Below are positions 13,089 to 20,304 of a DNA stretch of 37,899 nucleotides, piece by piece (positions within the stretch are counted from its first letter, which is position 1; every line of letters begins with the position of its first letter). Where the stretch lies: the IMG/VR virus record IMGVR_UViG_3300032893_000169, positions 1 to 37,899 of that record. One strand, 5' to 3'. A model generated the notes under the pieces. It searched no databases, had not been told where the DNA came from, and was given only the letters and a program-made list of their open reading frames with translations. Both the position numbers and the translations under genes were made by a program. Source of the DNA: a virus.

Positions 13089-15022
13089 TGCCAAAGGTTA
13101 CGCCCAAAGAGAAAAAGCCCGGGCGCGGAGTTGAACGCCAGACCATCATCGCCAAGACGAAGGAAGATCAGAAGCTTCCTTCGGGCTCCTATTCCTGGTG
13201 GAAGGCGCAGAACGATAAGGATCTTTGCTTCCAAACGATCGCGACAGCGAACTATCTCCAAAAGACCCAGCAATACCGCGTGAAGGGCGCCTCAATCTTT
13301 AGCCGGATCTATTCTGGCAAAGGACTGATGAATTACGCGCTCAATTCCAAGATCCTCGACACGTCGAATCAGCTTCCTGTGCGCCGCCCTACGATGAACG
13401 TCACCCAGAGCTGCATCGACACACTCGTTTCGCGGATGACGCAGAATAAGCCACGCCCGGTGTTTCTGACCGATGCCGGCTATTACAAAGAACAGAACTT
13501 AGCTAAGCAACTCAATCAATTTCTGATGGGCGAATTCTATCGCGTGAAAGCCTACGACAAAGGTCGAATGAATCTGCGCGACTCCTGCATCTTTGGAGAT
13601 GGCTTTCTCAAGGTCTATCGCAAAGACAACAAGGTCGAGCTGGCCAAACGGCTCACTACCGAGCTTTACGCGGATAAAGACGATTCCTGGTATGGAGACC
13701 CGCGCCAGCTCCATGAGTTCATGCTGTCGGACCGAGATGTAGTATCCGCCATGTGGCCAAAGGCGCGTTTGGATATCGACAAGGCGTCTAGGGCTTATGT
13801 CGACGGCTCCGGAGAAAGCGCAGAAACCATTACTGATCAGATCATTCTGGTGGAGTCTTGGCATAAACGCTCTGGCGCAAATACCGACGATGGGCGTCAT
13901 GTCATCGTTTGTTCCGCCGGCGTGATCTTGGACGAGAAATGGGACAAGGATAACTTCCCTTTCGTCAAAATGGCCTACAATCCGCATTCGGTGGGCTATT
14001 TCAGCCAGGGCCTAGCCGAAATGCTCATGGGCACTCAGCTTGGGATCGATACGATCCTTCGCACGATTGCTGAAGCCATGAACCTCGTGGGTGTTCCCAG
14101 GGTGTTCATCGATGAACTTTCCAAAGTGCTCGAGACAAGCCTCAACAACAACGTCGGCACGATCGTTAAATACCGCGGCACAAAGCCCATCTATGAAGTC
14201 GCTCCGTGCATGCCCCAGGAGATGTATGAGCATTTGATGCGACTGATTCAGTTCGCCTATCAAATCTCTGGCATCTCCGAGCTCTCTGCTGGCTCCATTA
14301 AGCCTGCGGGACTGAACTCTGGCGAAGCACAGCGCGTTTATCTCGACAACCAAGACATGCGCTTTGCCTCTCTGGAAGATCGCTATTCTCAGCAGTACAT
14401 CGACCTGGCCTATCTTATGATCGACGAGGCCAGAGACATTGCCGAGGAGACTGGCGAGTACACGACGGTTTTCCCGAACAAAGATGGCACACGCGAAGTG
14501 GATTTACCGAAAGCTGCGATCCTGAAAGATTCCTACATCATTCAATGCTTCGATGAGTCGATGTTGCCACGCGACCCGGCTGGGCGCTATGCACAGCTCT
14601 CCGAGATGTTGGCCTCCGGAGAAATCACACTCGAAGAATTCCGCTCGCTCCAGTCGCTTCCCGATCTCAATGAGAGCGATAAGCTCGCCAATGCTCTTCG
14701 GGATCGCATCAAATCGATTCTGGATGACATCGTTGAAAATGGGACCGATCCCGTCGCCGATGAATTTCTCCTCGATCCGACCGATCTCGCTACCAAGATC
14801 GCGGTGCAATATGTCAATCGCTACACGATTGCCAAGCTCGAAGACTCGAGACTTCAAAAGATCCACGCCTTTATCACGCAGATCGCCACCTTGAAGCAAC
14901 AAGCGACCCCGCCCCCACAACCCATGCCGGCGCAGGCGGGAGCACCAGGAACGAATCCGAATGCCCTCCCTGCGCCGGTCCCCCCACAGGCCCCCATGAG
15001 TGCAGTTTCACAAGCAGCCTAA
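13088..15022 (+). CDS. Portal protein
   Basis: The 644-residue product fits a short-tailed-phage portal in size and position. Stretches consistent with this are the N-terminal helix region, RPTMNVTQSCIDTLVSRMTQ, NKPRPVFLT, SCIFGDGFLKVYRKDN, WHKRSGANTDDGRHVIVCSA, FPFVKMAYNPHSVGYFSQGL and the crown-type tail rich in Gln/Pro/Ala after residue 590. A dodecameric portal forms the DNA channel at the capsid vertex and docks the terminase. It precedes the scaffold-like and capsid genes. Confidence 0.85.
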   Translation: MPKVTPKEKKPGRGVERQTIIAKTKEDQKLPSGSYSWWKAQNDKDLCFQTIATANYLQKTQQYRVKGASIFSRIYSGKGLMNYALNSKILDTSNQLPVRRPTMNVTQSCIDTLVSRMTQNKPRPVFLTDAGYYKEQNLAKQLNQFLMGEFYRVKAYDKGRMNLRDSCIFGDGFLKVYRKDNKVELAKRLTTELYADKDDSWYGDPRQLHEFMLSDRDVVSAMWPKARLDIDKASRAYVDGSGESAETITDQIILVESWHKRSGANTDDGRHVIVCSAGVILDEKWDKDNFPFVKMAYNPHSVGYFSQGLAEMLMGTQLGIDTILRTIAEAMNLVGVPRVFIDELSKVLETSLNNNVGTIVKYRGTKPIYEVAPCMPQEMYEHLMRLIQFAYQISGISELSAGSIKPAGLNSGEAQRVYLDNQDMRFASLEDRYSQQYIDLAYLMIDEARDIAEETGEYTTVFPNKDGTREVDLPKAAILKDSYIIQCFDESMLPRDPAGRYAQLSEMLASGEITLEEFRSLQSLPDLNESDKLANALRDRIKSILDDIVENGTDPVADEFLLDPTDLATKIAVQYVNRYTIAKLEDSRLQKIHAFITQIATLKQQATPPPQPMPAQAGAPGTNPNALPAPVPPQAPMSAVSQAA

Positions 15023-15046
15023 CCATTCCCAGAAAGGAATCATTCC

Positions 15047-15961
15047 ATGCCGACCATTACTCCGCAAGGACGCCCAACTATTGGAGGATCGGACGACTCG
15101 ATCCCTCAGCGCACAACCGTAAAGGTCTCCACCGGGATCAATCCAAGCCCAAAGACCGCTCCACAGCCCCAGGCCGCCCCACCCAAAACTGGACAATCAT
15201 CCGTAGGAGAAGAGACGCGTCCGCCAGCAGTGACACTTTCGCCCCAGTTGTCGGCCTTAGCTCGCAAACAACAGAAGCTCCAAGCGGAGATTCAAGCGCA
15301 ACGCGAGAAAGAGGCCGCCTTCGAGGCAAGCAAAGCGGATTTCGTGCCGAAGTCTGCCTTTAAGGACAAGCTCAAACAAAACGCAGCTGAAGCCCTGGCG
15401 GAACTCGGAACGAATTACGACGAGCTCTCGCAGCTGATGTTGGCTCAGGCGCAAGGAGCTGACCCGAATGCGGAGCGAATCGAGCGACTCACATCCGAAG
15501 TCGAAAATCTTAAGAAATCCCAGGAAGAAAACGTCAACAAGCAGTTTGAGGCCACGTTGAAACAATACAAGGCCGAAACCGACGCGCTTGTAGCATCGGA
15601 CCCCAAGGCGTTTCACTTCATTTTGAAGGAAAACCTTCAGGATGACGTCGTCCAGCACATCGTGGACACCTGGAAAGATGATCCCGATCAGGTTTTGACC
15701 GTGGCGCAGGCCGCAAAAGAAGTGGAAGAGGTTTTCCGCGAAAAAGCCAAGGCCATTGCCGAACACCTGAAAGAATTGGAACCCGCCGAAGCGCCGGCTG
15801 CTCAATCCCAGAAGACACTTCCGCCGCCCAAAACAGCAGCGGCACCAAAAACACTCACCGAACAGGTCGCAGCCTCGCCAACGCAGAGGACTTACGGCCA
15901 GTTCCAACATCTGAGCATGAAGGAGCGGATCGCACAATCGATCGCTCGCGCCTCGAGGTAA
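15047..15961 (+). CDS. Putative capsid scaffold protein
   Basis: Lying between portal and capsid, this 304-residue protein is highly charged. It has a Pro/Ala/Thr-rich N-terminus, long coiled-coil segments (SALARKQQKLQAEIQAQREK and RIERLTSEVENLKKSQEENV) and a C-terminal basic helix (LSMKERIAQSIARASR), the usual capsid-binding end of scaffolds. It would direct procapsid assembly and leave on maturation. GAAAGGAATCATTCC precedes the start. Confidence 0.75.
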   Translation: MPTITPQGRPTIGGSDDSIPQRTTVKVSTGINPSPKTAPQPQAAPPKTGQSSVGEETRPPAVTLSPQLSALARKQQKLQAEIQAQREKEAAFEASKADFVPKSAFKDKLKQNAAEALAELGTNYDELSQLMLAQAQGADPNAERIERLTSEVENLKKSQEENVNKQFEATLKQYKAETDALVASDPKAFHFILKENLQDDVVQHIVDTWKDDPDQVLTVAQAAKEVEEVFREKAKAIAEHLKELEPAEAPAAQSQKTLPPPKTAAAPKTLTEQVAASPTQRTYGQFQHLSMKERIAQSIARASR

Positions 15962-15963
15962 AA

Positions 15964-16025
15964 GACGAACGTCTCTTTCTTCCGGGTGAGGGCCATGGGG
16001 CCAGCTCGGAAGAAAGACGATAGTC
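15964..16025 (+). promoter_or_regulatory. Hairpin and GAC-N4-GTC pair in front of the capsid gene
   Basis: A perfect 10-bp stem CTTTCTTCCG / CGGAAGAAAG with a roughly 22-base loop fills the gap between scaffold and capsid genes. The ends carry GACGAACGTC (15964-15973) and GACGATAGTC (16016-16025), the latter touching the capsid GTG. There is no U-tract, so this looks like a stability, processing or translation-control element rather than a terminator. Confidence 0.5.
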
Positions 16026-17357
16026 GTGTCCTTCACAACGCCTCAATATTCAAACAGTGCGGATAACGTACAAGTTCTCAAAGAACTGTACACCGATGAT
16101 AGCTGGGTGATGAAAGACCTGGTTTACGTCGGCAACCCCGCACTTGCTCTCCTTCCCAAAGACGAGTCGGCCGATGGCATGGGCGGCAAAAGCTTCCCGG
16201 TCCCGGTGCTCTACGCCCCGCCCCAGGGCCGTTCGGCGACGTTTGCCACTGCGCAGAGCAATCAGACTGCGCCGTCGCTTGGCGAATTCTACGTCACCAC
16301 GATTTCTAACTACCAGCTGGTGACGATTGATAACCGTTTCATGGAAGCCACGCGTACGAACGTGTCGGCCTTCATGGACGGCGCCACGATGAACGTCAAC
16401 TCGGGCATCATGAACATCACGATGGACCTGGCGCACGATCTGTTCAATGACGGATCTGGCTCCCGCGGAACGTCGGGCCTTGGTAACGGAACGCAGACCT
16501 CCGGCACCGGCGTCATCGTTCTGGACAACGCTGCTCAGGCCGTTCAGTTTTGGCCTGGCATGTCGCTTGTAAGCTATTCGGTGAGCGGCACAACCGCAAC
16601 GCAGTCCACTGGCGCGAACGTGGCCTATGTCATTGCGGTGGATCCTTCGGCTGGAACGGTCACTGTTTCGACGTCTCAGGGCGGATCCGGCGGCTTGCCT
16701 TCCGGCTGGAGCACGTCGTTTCCGTATCTCGCCGTCCAGGGCGACGTGAACTTCGCTTCGGGCGGTCTGGCGTCTTCGCTGATGCTGAAGCTTGCTGGCT
16801 TTGGCGCATGGATTCCTGCGACGGCTCCGGGCAGCGGCGATATGTTCTTTGGACAGAATCGCTCCGTTGCTCCGACCTCTCTCGCCGGAAACCGCTTCAA
16901 CGGTTCCAATGAGACGATTGAGGAAGCTCTGATCGACGCTGCGGCTCAGGTTGCACAGGTTAGGACGGCTGCTGGCTATCCTGATTATTGCTTCATGAAC
17001 TTCACGAGCTATGCTGCTCTCATCAAAACCCTTGGCTCCCGCGTGCAATATGTGGACGTCAAGCATGATGAGATCGACATCAGCTTCGAAGGCATTCAGG
17101 TCATCACGGCTTACGGCAAGATCACGGTCCTTCCGGATCGTAACTGCCCGGCACAGACGGCCTATCTGATCACCATGAAGACCTGGAAGCTCAGGACTCT
17201 CGGCCGCGCTCCGAAGATCCTAGTCTATGGTTCGTACGACTCCAACCAGGGTCTGCGTGTCGGAACGGCAGACGCGGTTGAAATCCGTATCGGCTACTAC
17301 GGCAATCTGACCTGCAATGGTCCGATCGCCAACTGTTACGTGAGCTTGGCTCAGTAA
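16026..17357 (+). CDS. Major capsid protein (HK97-like fold inferred)
   Basis: The 443-residue product follows the scaffold gene and has major-capsid features: an N-terminal arm (LKELYTDDSWVMKDLVYVGN), a spine-helix region (FMDGATMNVNSGIMNITMDL), a Gly/Ser/Thr-rich insertion around residues 150-270 and a C-terminal region (YVDVKHDEIDISFEGIQVIT, SYDSNQGLRVGTADAVEIRI). The insertion is larger than in minimal HK97-type capsids. Start is GTG at 16026 without a close ribosome site (CGGAAGAAAG lies about ten bases up). A strong hairpin follows the stop. Confidence 0.85.
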   Translation: MSFTTPQYSNSADNVQVLKELYTDDSWVMKDLVYVGNPALALLPKDESADGMGGKSFPVPVLYAPPQGRSATFATAQSNQTAPSLGEFYVTTISNYQLVTIDNRFMEATRTNVSAFMDGATMNVNSGIMNITMDLAHDLFNDGSGSRGTSGLGNGTQTSGTGVIVLDNAAQAVQFWPGMSLVSYSVSGTTATQSTGANVAYVIAVDPSAGTVTVSTSQGGSGGLPSGWSTSFPYLAVQGDVNFASGGLASSLMLKLAGFGAWIPATAPGSGDMFFGQNRSVAPTSLAGNRFNGSNETIEEALIDAAAQVAQVRTAAGYPDYCFMNFTSYAALIKTLGSRVQYVDVKHDEIDISFEGIQVITAYGKITVLPDRNCPAQTAYLITMKTWKLRTLGRAPKILVYGSYDSNQGLRVGTADAVEIRIGYYGNLTCNGPIANCYVSLAQ

Positions 17358-17372
17358 TCGGTCTCTCCACAA

Positions 17373-17402
17373 GCGGGGCTTAGACTTCGGTCTAGGCCCC
17401 GC
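17373..17402 (+). terminator. Hairpin with UUCG loop after the capsid gene
   Basis: GCGGGGCTTAGAC (17373-17385), loop TTCG, then GTCTAGGCCCCGC (17390-17402): 13 bp including one G-U pair, capped by a C(UUCG)G tetraloop. Only a weak T-rich stretch follows, so it may protect the capsid message 3' end as well as attenuate transcription. Confidence 0.7.
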
Positions 17403-17411
17403 GTCGTATTT

Positions 17412-17489
17412 CGCGCGGTAGCTCAGCGGCAGAGCGCCAGGTTTACGGCCAATCTCTGGAGGACGGATGTTCAAATCATCCCCGCGCGA
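17412..17489 (+). tRNA. tRNA-like element with six extra bases in the anticodon arm (Val-UAC-like if they are removed)
   Basis: The acceptor stem is perfect (CGCGCGG 17412-17418 with CCGCGCG 17482-17488), then TA, a D arm GCTC-AGCGGCA-GAGC and a T arm GGATG-TTCAAAT-CATCC (17465-17481), discriminator A and no encoded CCA. The anticodon arm reads CCAGG-TTTACGG-CC, then AATCTC, then TGG. Without AATCTC it would be a canonical 5-bp stem with loop TTTACGG (anticodon UAC). As written it cannot form that stem, so it may be degenerate, edited, an unusual tRNA or an RNA-processing mimic. Confidence 0.6.
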
Positions 17490-17494
17490 GTTTC

Positions 17495-17510
17495 TGGACA
17501 TTTATCCGTA
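17495..17510 (+). promoter_or_regulatory. Late-region element TGGACATTTATCCGTA, copy 2
   Basis: Identical to copy 1. It begins six bases after the tRNA-like element and lies 84 bases before the next gene. The intervening leader includes GGGCT/AGCCC arms around 17519-17539, a possible small hairpin. Confidence 0.6.
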
Positions 17511-17593
17511 TTAGCAAAGGGCTCATCCTTTCACAGCCCCTGTGAGTAGGGCACTAACTCCCTGGGTTTATACGCGGTGCCGAAGGATGCATC

Positions 17594-18325
17594 ATGTCAA
17601 CAACTTGGATCAATCGCGGGCATATGTACTGTCCGCATGTCCGTCCGATCATTGTCGATTGCAATTTCATCGTCGATCATACGAATGGCAATGGTCTTGG
17701 AATTCGCTCTCTTAAGGGCCAGGGCGTGACTAACGTCTTCATGAATACGAACCAGACTCCGGGCAAAGGTCCGAATGGTCTTTTAAACCCCAATCCCGCC
17801 GCTGGATATATCCTGGTTCAGCTCGCTGACAATTTTCAGCGTTATTATGGCGGATTTTCGGGCTTCGCAAGTCCTCTCAGCGGATCCAATGTCAATATTG
17901 ACGCTTCGGATGCTGCGCTTGTGGTGGGCGGTGCCTATGTCATTACTTCGCTCGGCACTTCGACCGCAGCCGACTGGCTTGCTGTCGGCGTCCCTCCTGG
18001 TGTTACGCCAGCGGCCGGCGTTGCCTTCATCGCAATTGCGACCGGCGCAGGAACTGGCACTGGCCATGTGCAGGTGATTAAGGCATCGGGTTCGGGCTGC
18101 GATCATATCGAAGTCGTCGGCGACCCGAACAAGAGCATCGGCCCGATTCCGGTCGGCGGAAGCCCCAATGTCGGCGGATTCATCACGCTGGCGTGTTTCA
18201 GCTATGCCTACAACGTGGGCACGCCGTCAAACTCGGCCAATGCGGTAACTGCGCCGGCCGATAATACTGTGATCAGCCTTGCGTTCTATTTGGACCAGTC
18301 GAGCGTCATCGTCGCAGGCGAATAG
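17594..18325 (+). CDS. Putative structural protein, 243 aa
   Basis: ATG at 17594 follows GAAGGATGCATC. The product is rich in Gly, Ala, Val and Asn, with many short strands (VRPIIVDCNFIVDHTNGNGL, GYILVQLADNFQRYYGGFSG, SYAYNVGTPSNSANAVTAPA), typical of beta-rich virion proteins. It is encoded between capsid and adaptor with its own flanking hairpins, implying high and separate expression. It may be a capsid decoration or head-vertex protein; family not recognised. Confidence 0.7.
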   Translation: MSTTWINRGHMYCPHVRPIIVDCNFIVDHTNGNGLGIRSLKGQGVTNVFMNTNQTPGKGPNGLLNPNPAAGYILVQLADNFQRYYGGFSGFASPLSGSNVNIDASDAALVVGGAYVITSLGTSTAADWLAVGVPPGVTPAAGVAFIAIATGAGTGTGHVQVIKASGSGCDHIEVVGDPNKSIGPIPVGGSPNVGGFITLACFSYAYNVGTPSNSANAVTAPADNTVISLAFYLDQSSVIVAGE

Positions 18326-18338
18326 TCTACGACACCGC

Positions 18339-18380
18339 GCGGGGCCGGGCTTTCAAGGGCTCATCTCGGCTCGGCCCCGC
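18339..18380 (+). terminator. GC-rich hairpin after the 243-aa structural gene
   Basis: GCGGGGCCG (18339-18347) pairs perfectly with CGGCCCCGC (18372-18380) across a 24-base loop. Only ATTTGAG follows, so it is a weak terminator or a message-stabilising hairpin. The gene at 18398 starts 17 bases later. Confidence 0.55.
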
Positions 18381-18397
18381 ATTTGAGAAGGGATTGA

Positions 18398-19996
18398 ATG
18401 CCGGCTCCAAGCGCGCCAACAGCGAATACAGTCATCCTTCAGACAGGAAACGGGAACAATCTCATTTCCTGGCCCATTATTTCAGGAGCCACAAGCTACA
18501 AGGTTCAGCGATCCACCGATGGCGTGAATTTCTCGGCCTTAGCGACGCCTGCGCTGAATCAGTATCTCGATACTACAGGAACGGTCGGGACAGCTTATTA
18601 TTACCAAGTCGCAGCATCAAACGGTTCTGGCGACTCTGCTTACACGCCGAGTTACCCGGCCTCGATCGTTCCTTGCCTTCCTGGCCAAATCAATCTCGGG
18701 ATGATGCGATATCAGGCGCAGCTCAAATGCGATCAGCTGAATTCGAATTTCCTGACCCTGGACGAATGGAACATCAATCTCAACAAGAGCCAATTCGAAC
18801 TCTTTGACATTCTGACTCGCAAAGACGGCGAAAACTACGTCCTAGCCAGTCCCTACACGATTTCCACGACGGGAGTGAAGAATTATCCCCTTCCAGATGG
18901 ATCTGCCGCCTTCGCAGTGAATGGAGTCACGCCGCCTGCCGTCTACAAGCTCCTGGGCATTGATTGCGGCGTTGCTGTCGGCAACAATGCCTGGGTCACA
19001 CTCCCGCGCTACAACTGGATTGATCGTAACAAATTCATTTATCCACAGCTCCAGGCCAATGCGCTAGGCGTTTTCAATCTGTCCTATCGCCAGATGGGAA
19101 ATAGCCTCTATTTCATCCCCAATCCATCGGCAGGCCAGTTTATTCAGGTCTGGTATGTGCCGATCATGACGATGCTTTTACAGGACGCCGACATGCTGAG
19201 CTTCAGCATCTCTGGCTGGGATGAATACGTGATCATCGATGCTGCTATCAAAGCGGCTACCAAGCGCGAAGACTATGAGCTTGTCATGCAACTCAAACAA
19301 GACAAGGCCGCAATCCTAGAGCGTATCGAGTCGACAGCTGCCAATCGGGATCAAAGCATTCCGAATACCATTTCCGATACGAGAACCAACACTGGCTTTT
19401 ACGATGGCGGAGGCTTCGGTGGGACGGGGCACGGTCAAGCGGGATGGCTCATTGCGTTATTTCCAATGGGTTCCGCGCACAATATTGGAAATCATCTGTT
19501 GAGACATTTTGAATCGTTGCGCCAATTTAATTTGGGATATGTCGCCGCGTTTATGGCGCTTGCGTATCTTTCTCACAAGTTTCCAAGTCAATTTGGCCGA
19601 TGGATTCCGCTCGCCAGGGCTCGCCACCTTATCGCCTCGCGCATTTCTGCCCTTGCGCACCATGTCGGCATGATTGTCGGCCTGAGTGCCCAGAAACATA
19701 TGGGAAGGTCGCACACATTGCGGATTATCGCAGCGATGGCAGCAATGAAGCGATGGATCAATCCATCCATGCGTCAGTTCGTACGCAAATCGATGCGCGC
19801 CGGTGGTTTTTCGGATTCTTATGGGTCTGCGCCGAATATCCCAGCAAACTCGTCCATATCCCTTGGGATCAAGATTTCCGAGCCAAATCCAGCACGTTTT
19901 CGTTTTTTTGACTCTCTTCCAAAAATAATCCGCAGAGGGTTTGGGCATGCCCGGTCATGTATCCAACGCGCCATTAGTAGTCAAGGTGCCAAATGA
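18398..19996 (+). CDS. Tail adaptor-like protein with N-terminal fibronectin III-like domain; 3' part lies over an HNH gene
   Basis: Residues about 5-92 look like a fibronectin III/Ig-like domain (NLISWPIISGATSYKVQRST, YYYQVAASNGSGDSAYTPSY). Residues about 95-330 form a head-tail adaptor-like region (QAQLKCDQLNSNFLTLDEWN, YNWIDRNKFIYP, AIKAATKREDYELVMQLKQD). After the Gly-rich GGGFGGTGHGQAGW (about residues 337-350) the frame runs another 180 codons purely antisense to the HNH gene, so the native protein probably ended near 19440 before that gene was inserted. Whether the extended form is made is unknown. AAGGGATTGA precedes the ATG. Confidence 0.65.
   Translation: MPAPSAPTANTVILQTGNGNNLISWPIISGATSYKVQRSTDGVNFSALATPALNQYLDTTGTVGTAYYYQVAASNGSGDSAYTPSYPASIVPCLPGQINLGMMRYQAQLKCDQLNSNFLTLDEWNINLNKSQFELFDILTRKDGENYVLASPYTISTTGVKNYPLPDGSAAFAVNGVTPPAVYKLLGIDCGVAVGNNAWVTLPRYNWIDRNKFIYPQLQANALGVFNLSYRQMGNSLYFIPNPSAGQFIQVWYVPIMTMLLQDADMLSFSISGWDEYVIIDAAIKAATKREDYELVMQLKQDKAAILERIESTAANRDQSIPNTISDTRTNTGFYDGGGFGGTGHGQAGWLIALFPMGSAHNIGNHLLRHFESLRQFNLGYVAAFMALAYLSHKFPSQFGRWIPLARARHLIASRISALAHHVGMIVGLSAQKHMGRSHTLRIIAAMAAMKRWINPSMRQFVRKSMRAGGFSDSYGSAPNIPANSSISLGIKISEPNPARFRFFDSLPKIIRRGFGHARSCIQRAISSQGAK
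19457..19948 (-). CDS. HNH homing endonuclease with C-terminal helix-turn-helix
   Basis: The 163-residue product has an HNH_3-type core: CWIWLGNLDPKGYGRV, TGAHRFAYELTHGWIDPSLH, CCHRCDNPQCVRPSHMFLGT, then DNHADMVRKGR. A DNA-recognition tail KLTWKLVRKIRKRHKRGDIS and LAQRFKMSQQMISNIVRGTH follows. This is the usual make-up of mobile phage endonucleases that cut intein-less or gene-less alleles and spread by repair. It is antisense to the late operon, so it needs its own promoter. It sits at the 3' end of the adaptor gene, a typical insertion point. Confidence 0.9.
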   Translation of the reverse strand: MPKPSADYFWKRVKKTKTCWIWLGNLDPKGYGRVCWDIRRRPIRIRKTTGAHRFAYELTHGWIDPSLHCCHRCDNPQCVRPSHMFLGTQADNHADMVRKGRNARGDKVASPGERNPSAKLTWKLVRKIRKRHKRGDISQIKLAQRFKMSQQMISNIVRGTHWK

Positions 19997-20304
19997 ACTC
20001 CGTTCCGCGGGTCCAGACTTCAGACCGGAATATTAATCAGCTTCAGAGCAACATCATCCCGCCGCTCAATACTGCGCTTAACAACCAACTTTTGAACGGG
20101 CTTCTTTTGCAGAATGTCGCGCTGGCTTCTGGCGCCAATTCCGTCAACACGACGCTGGGACGAAATCTGATCGGATGGTTAGTCACGCGCTGGCATGGCT
20201 CCTATCAAAATATTTACGACACGCAGGATACCAATAAGACGCCTTCTCAGACGCTTCAACTCGTGGCCGCAGGAGCTGTCACCGTCGATCTCTGGGTGTT
20301 CTGA
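19993..20304 (+). CDS. Small virion protein candidate, 103 aa
   Basis: ATG at 19993 follows AAGGTGCCAA. The product begins MNSVPRVQTSDRNINQLQSN and has a helical N-terminus, then strands TLGRNLIGWLVTRWHGSYQN and LQLVAAGAVTVDLWVF. Similar short proteins ending in a TVDLWVF-type strand occur in phage tails as fibre or assembly adaptors. Its TGA overlaps the next ATG (TGATG). Function inferred only from position. Confidence 0.7.
   Translation: MNSVPRVQTSDRNINQLQSNIIPPLNTALNNQLLNGLLLQNVALASGANSVNTTLGRNLIGWLVTRWHGSYQNIYDTQDTNKTPSQTLQLVAAGAVTVDLWVF

Noticed and set aside
13499-16050. Several 110-340 codon minus-strand frames opposite portal, scaffold and capsid genes
   Set aside because: Antisense shadows with no ribosome sites; the plus-strand structural genes account for the sequence.
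17412-17489. tRNA-like element as the phage attachment site
   Set aside because: attP normally lies beside the integrase, which is about 14 kb away; no integrase-proximal tRNA fragment was seen.
19947-20034. Plus-strand 29-codon frame starting MPGHVSNAPL between the HNH gene and 19993
   Set aside because: It overlaps the better supported 19993 gene, which has AAGGTG upstream; no further support.
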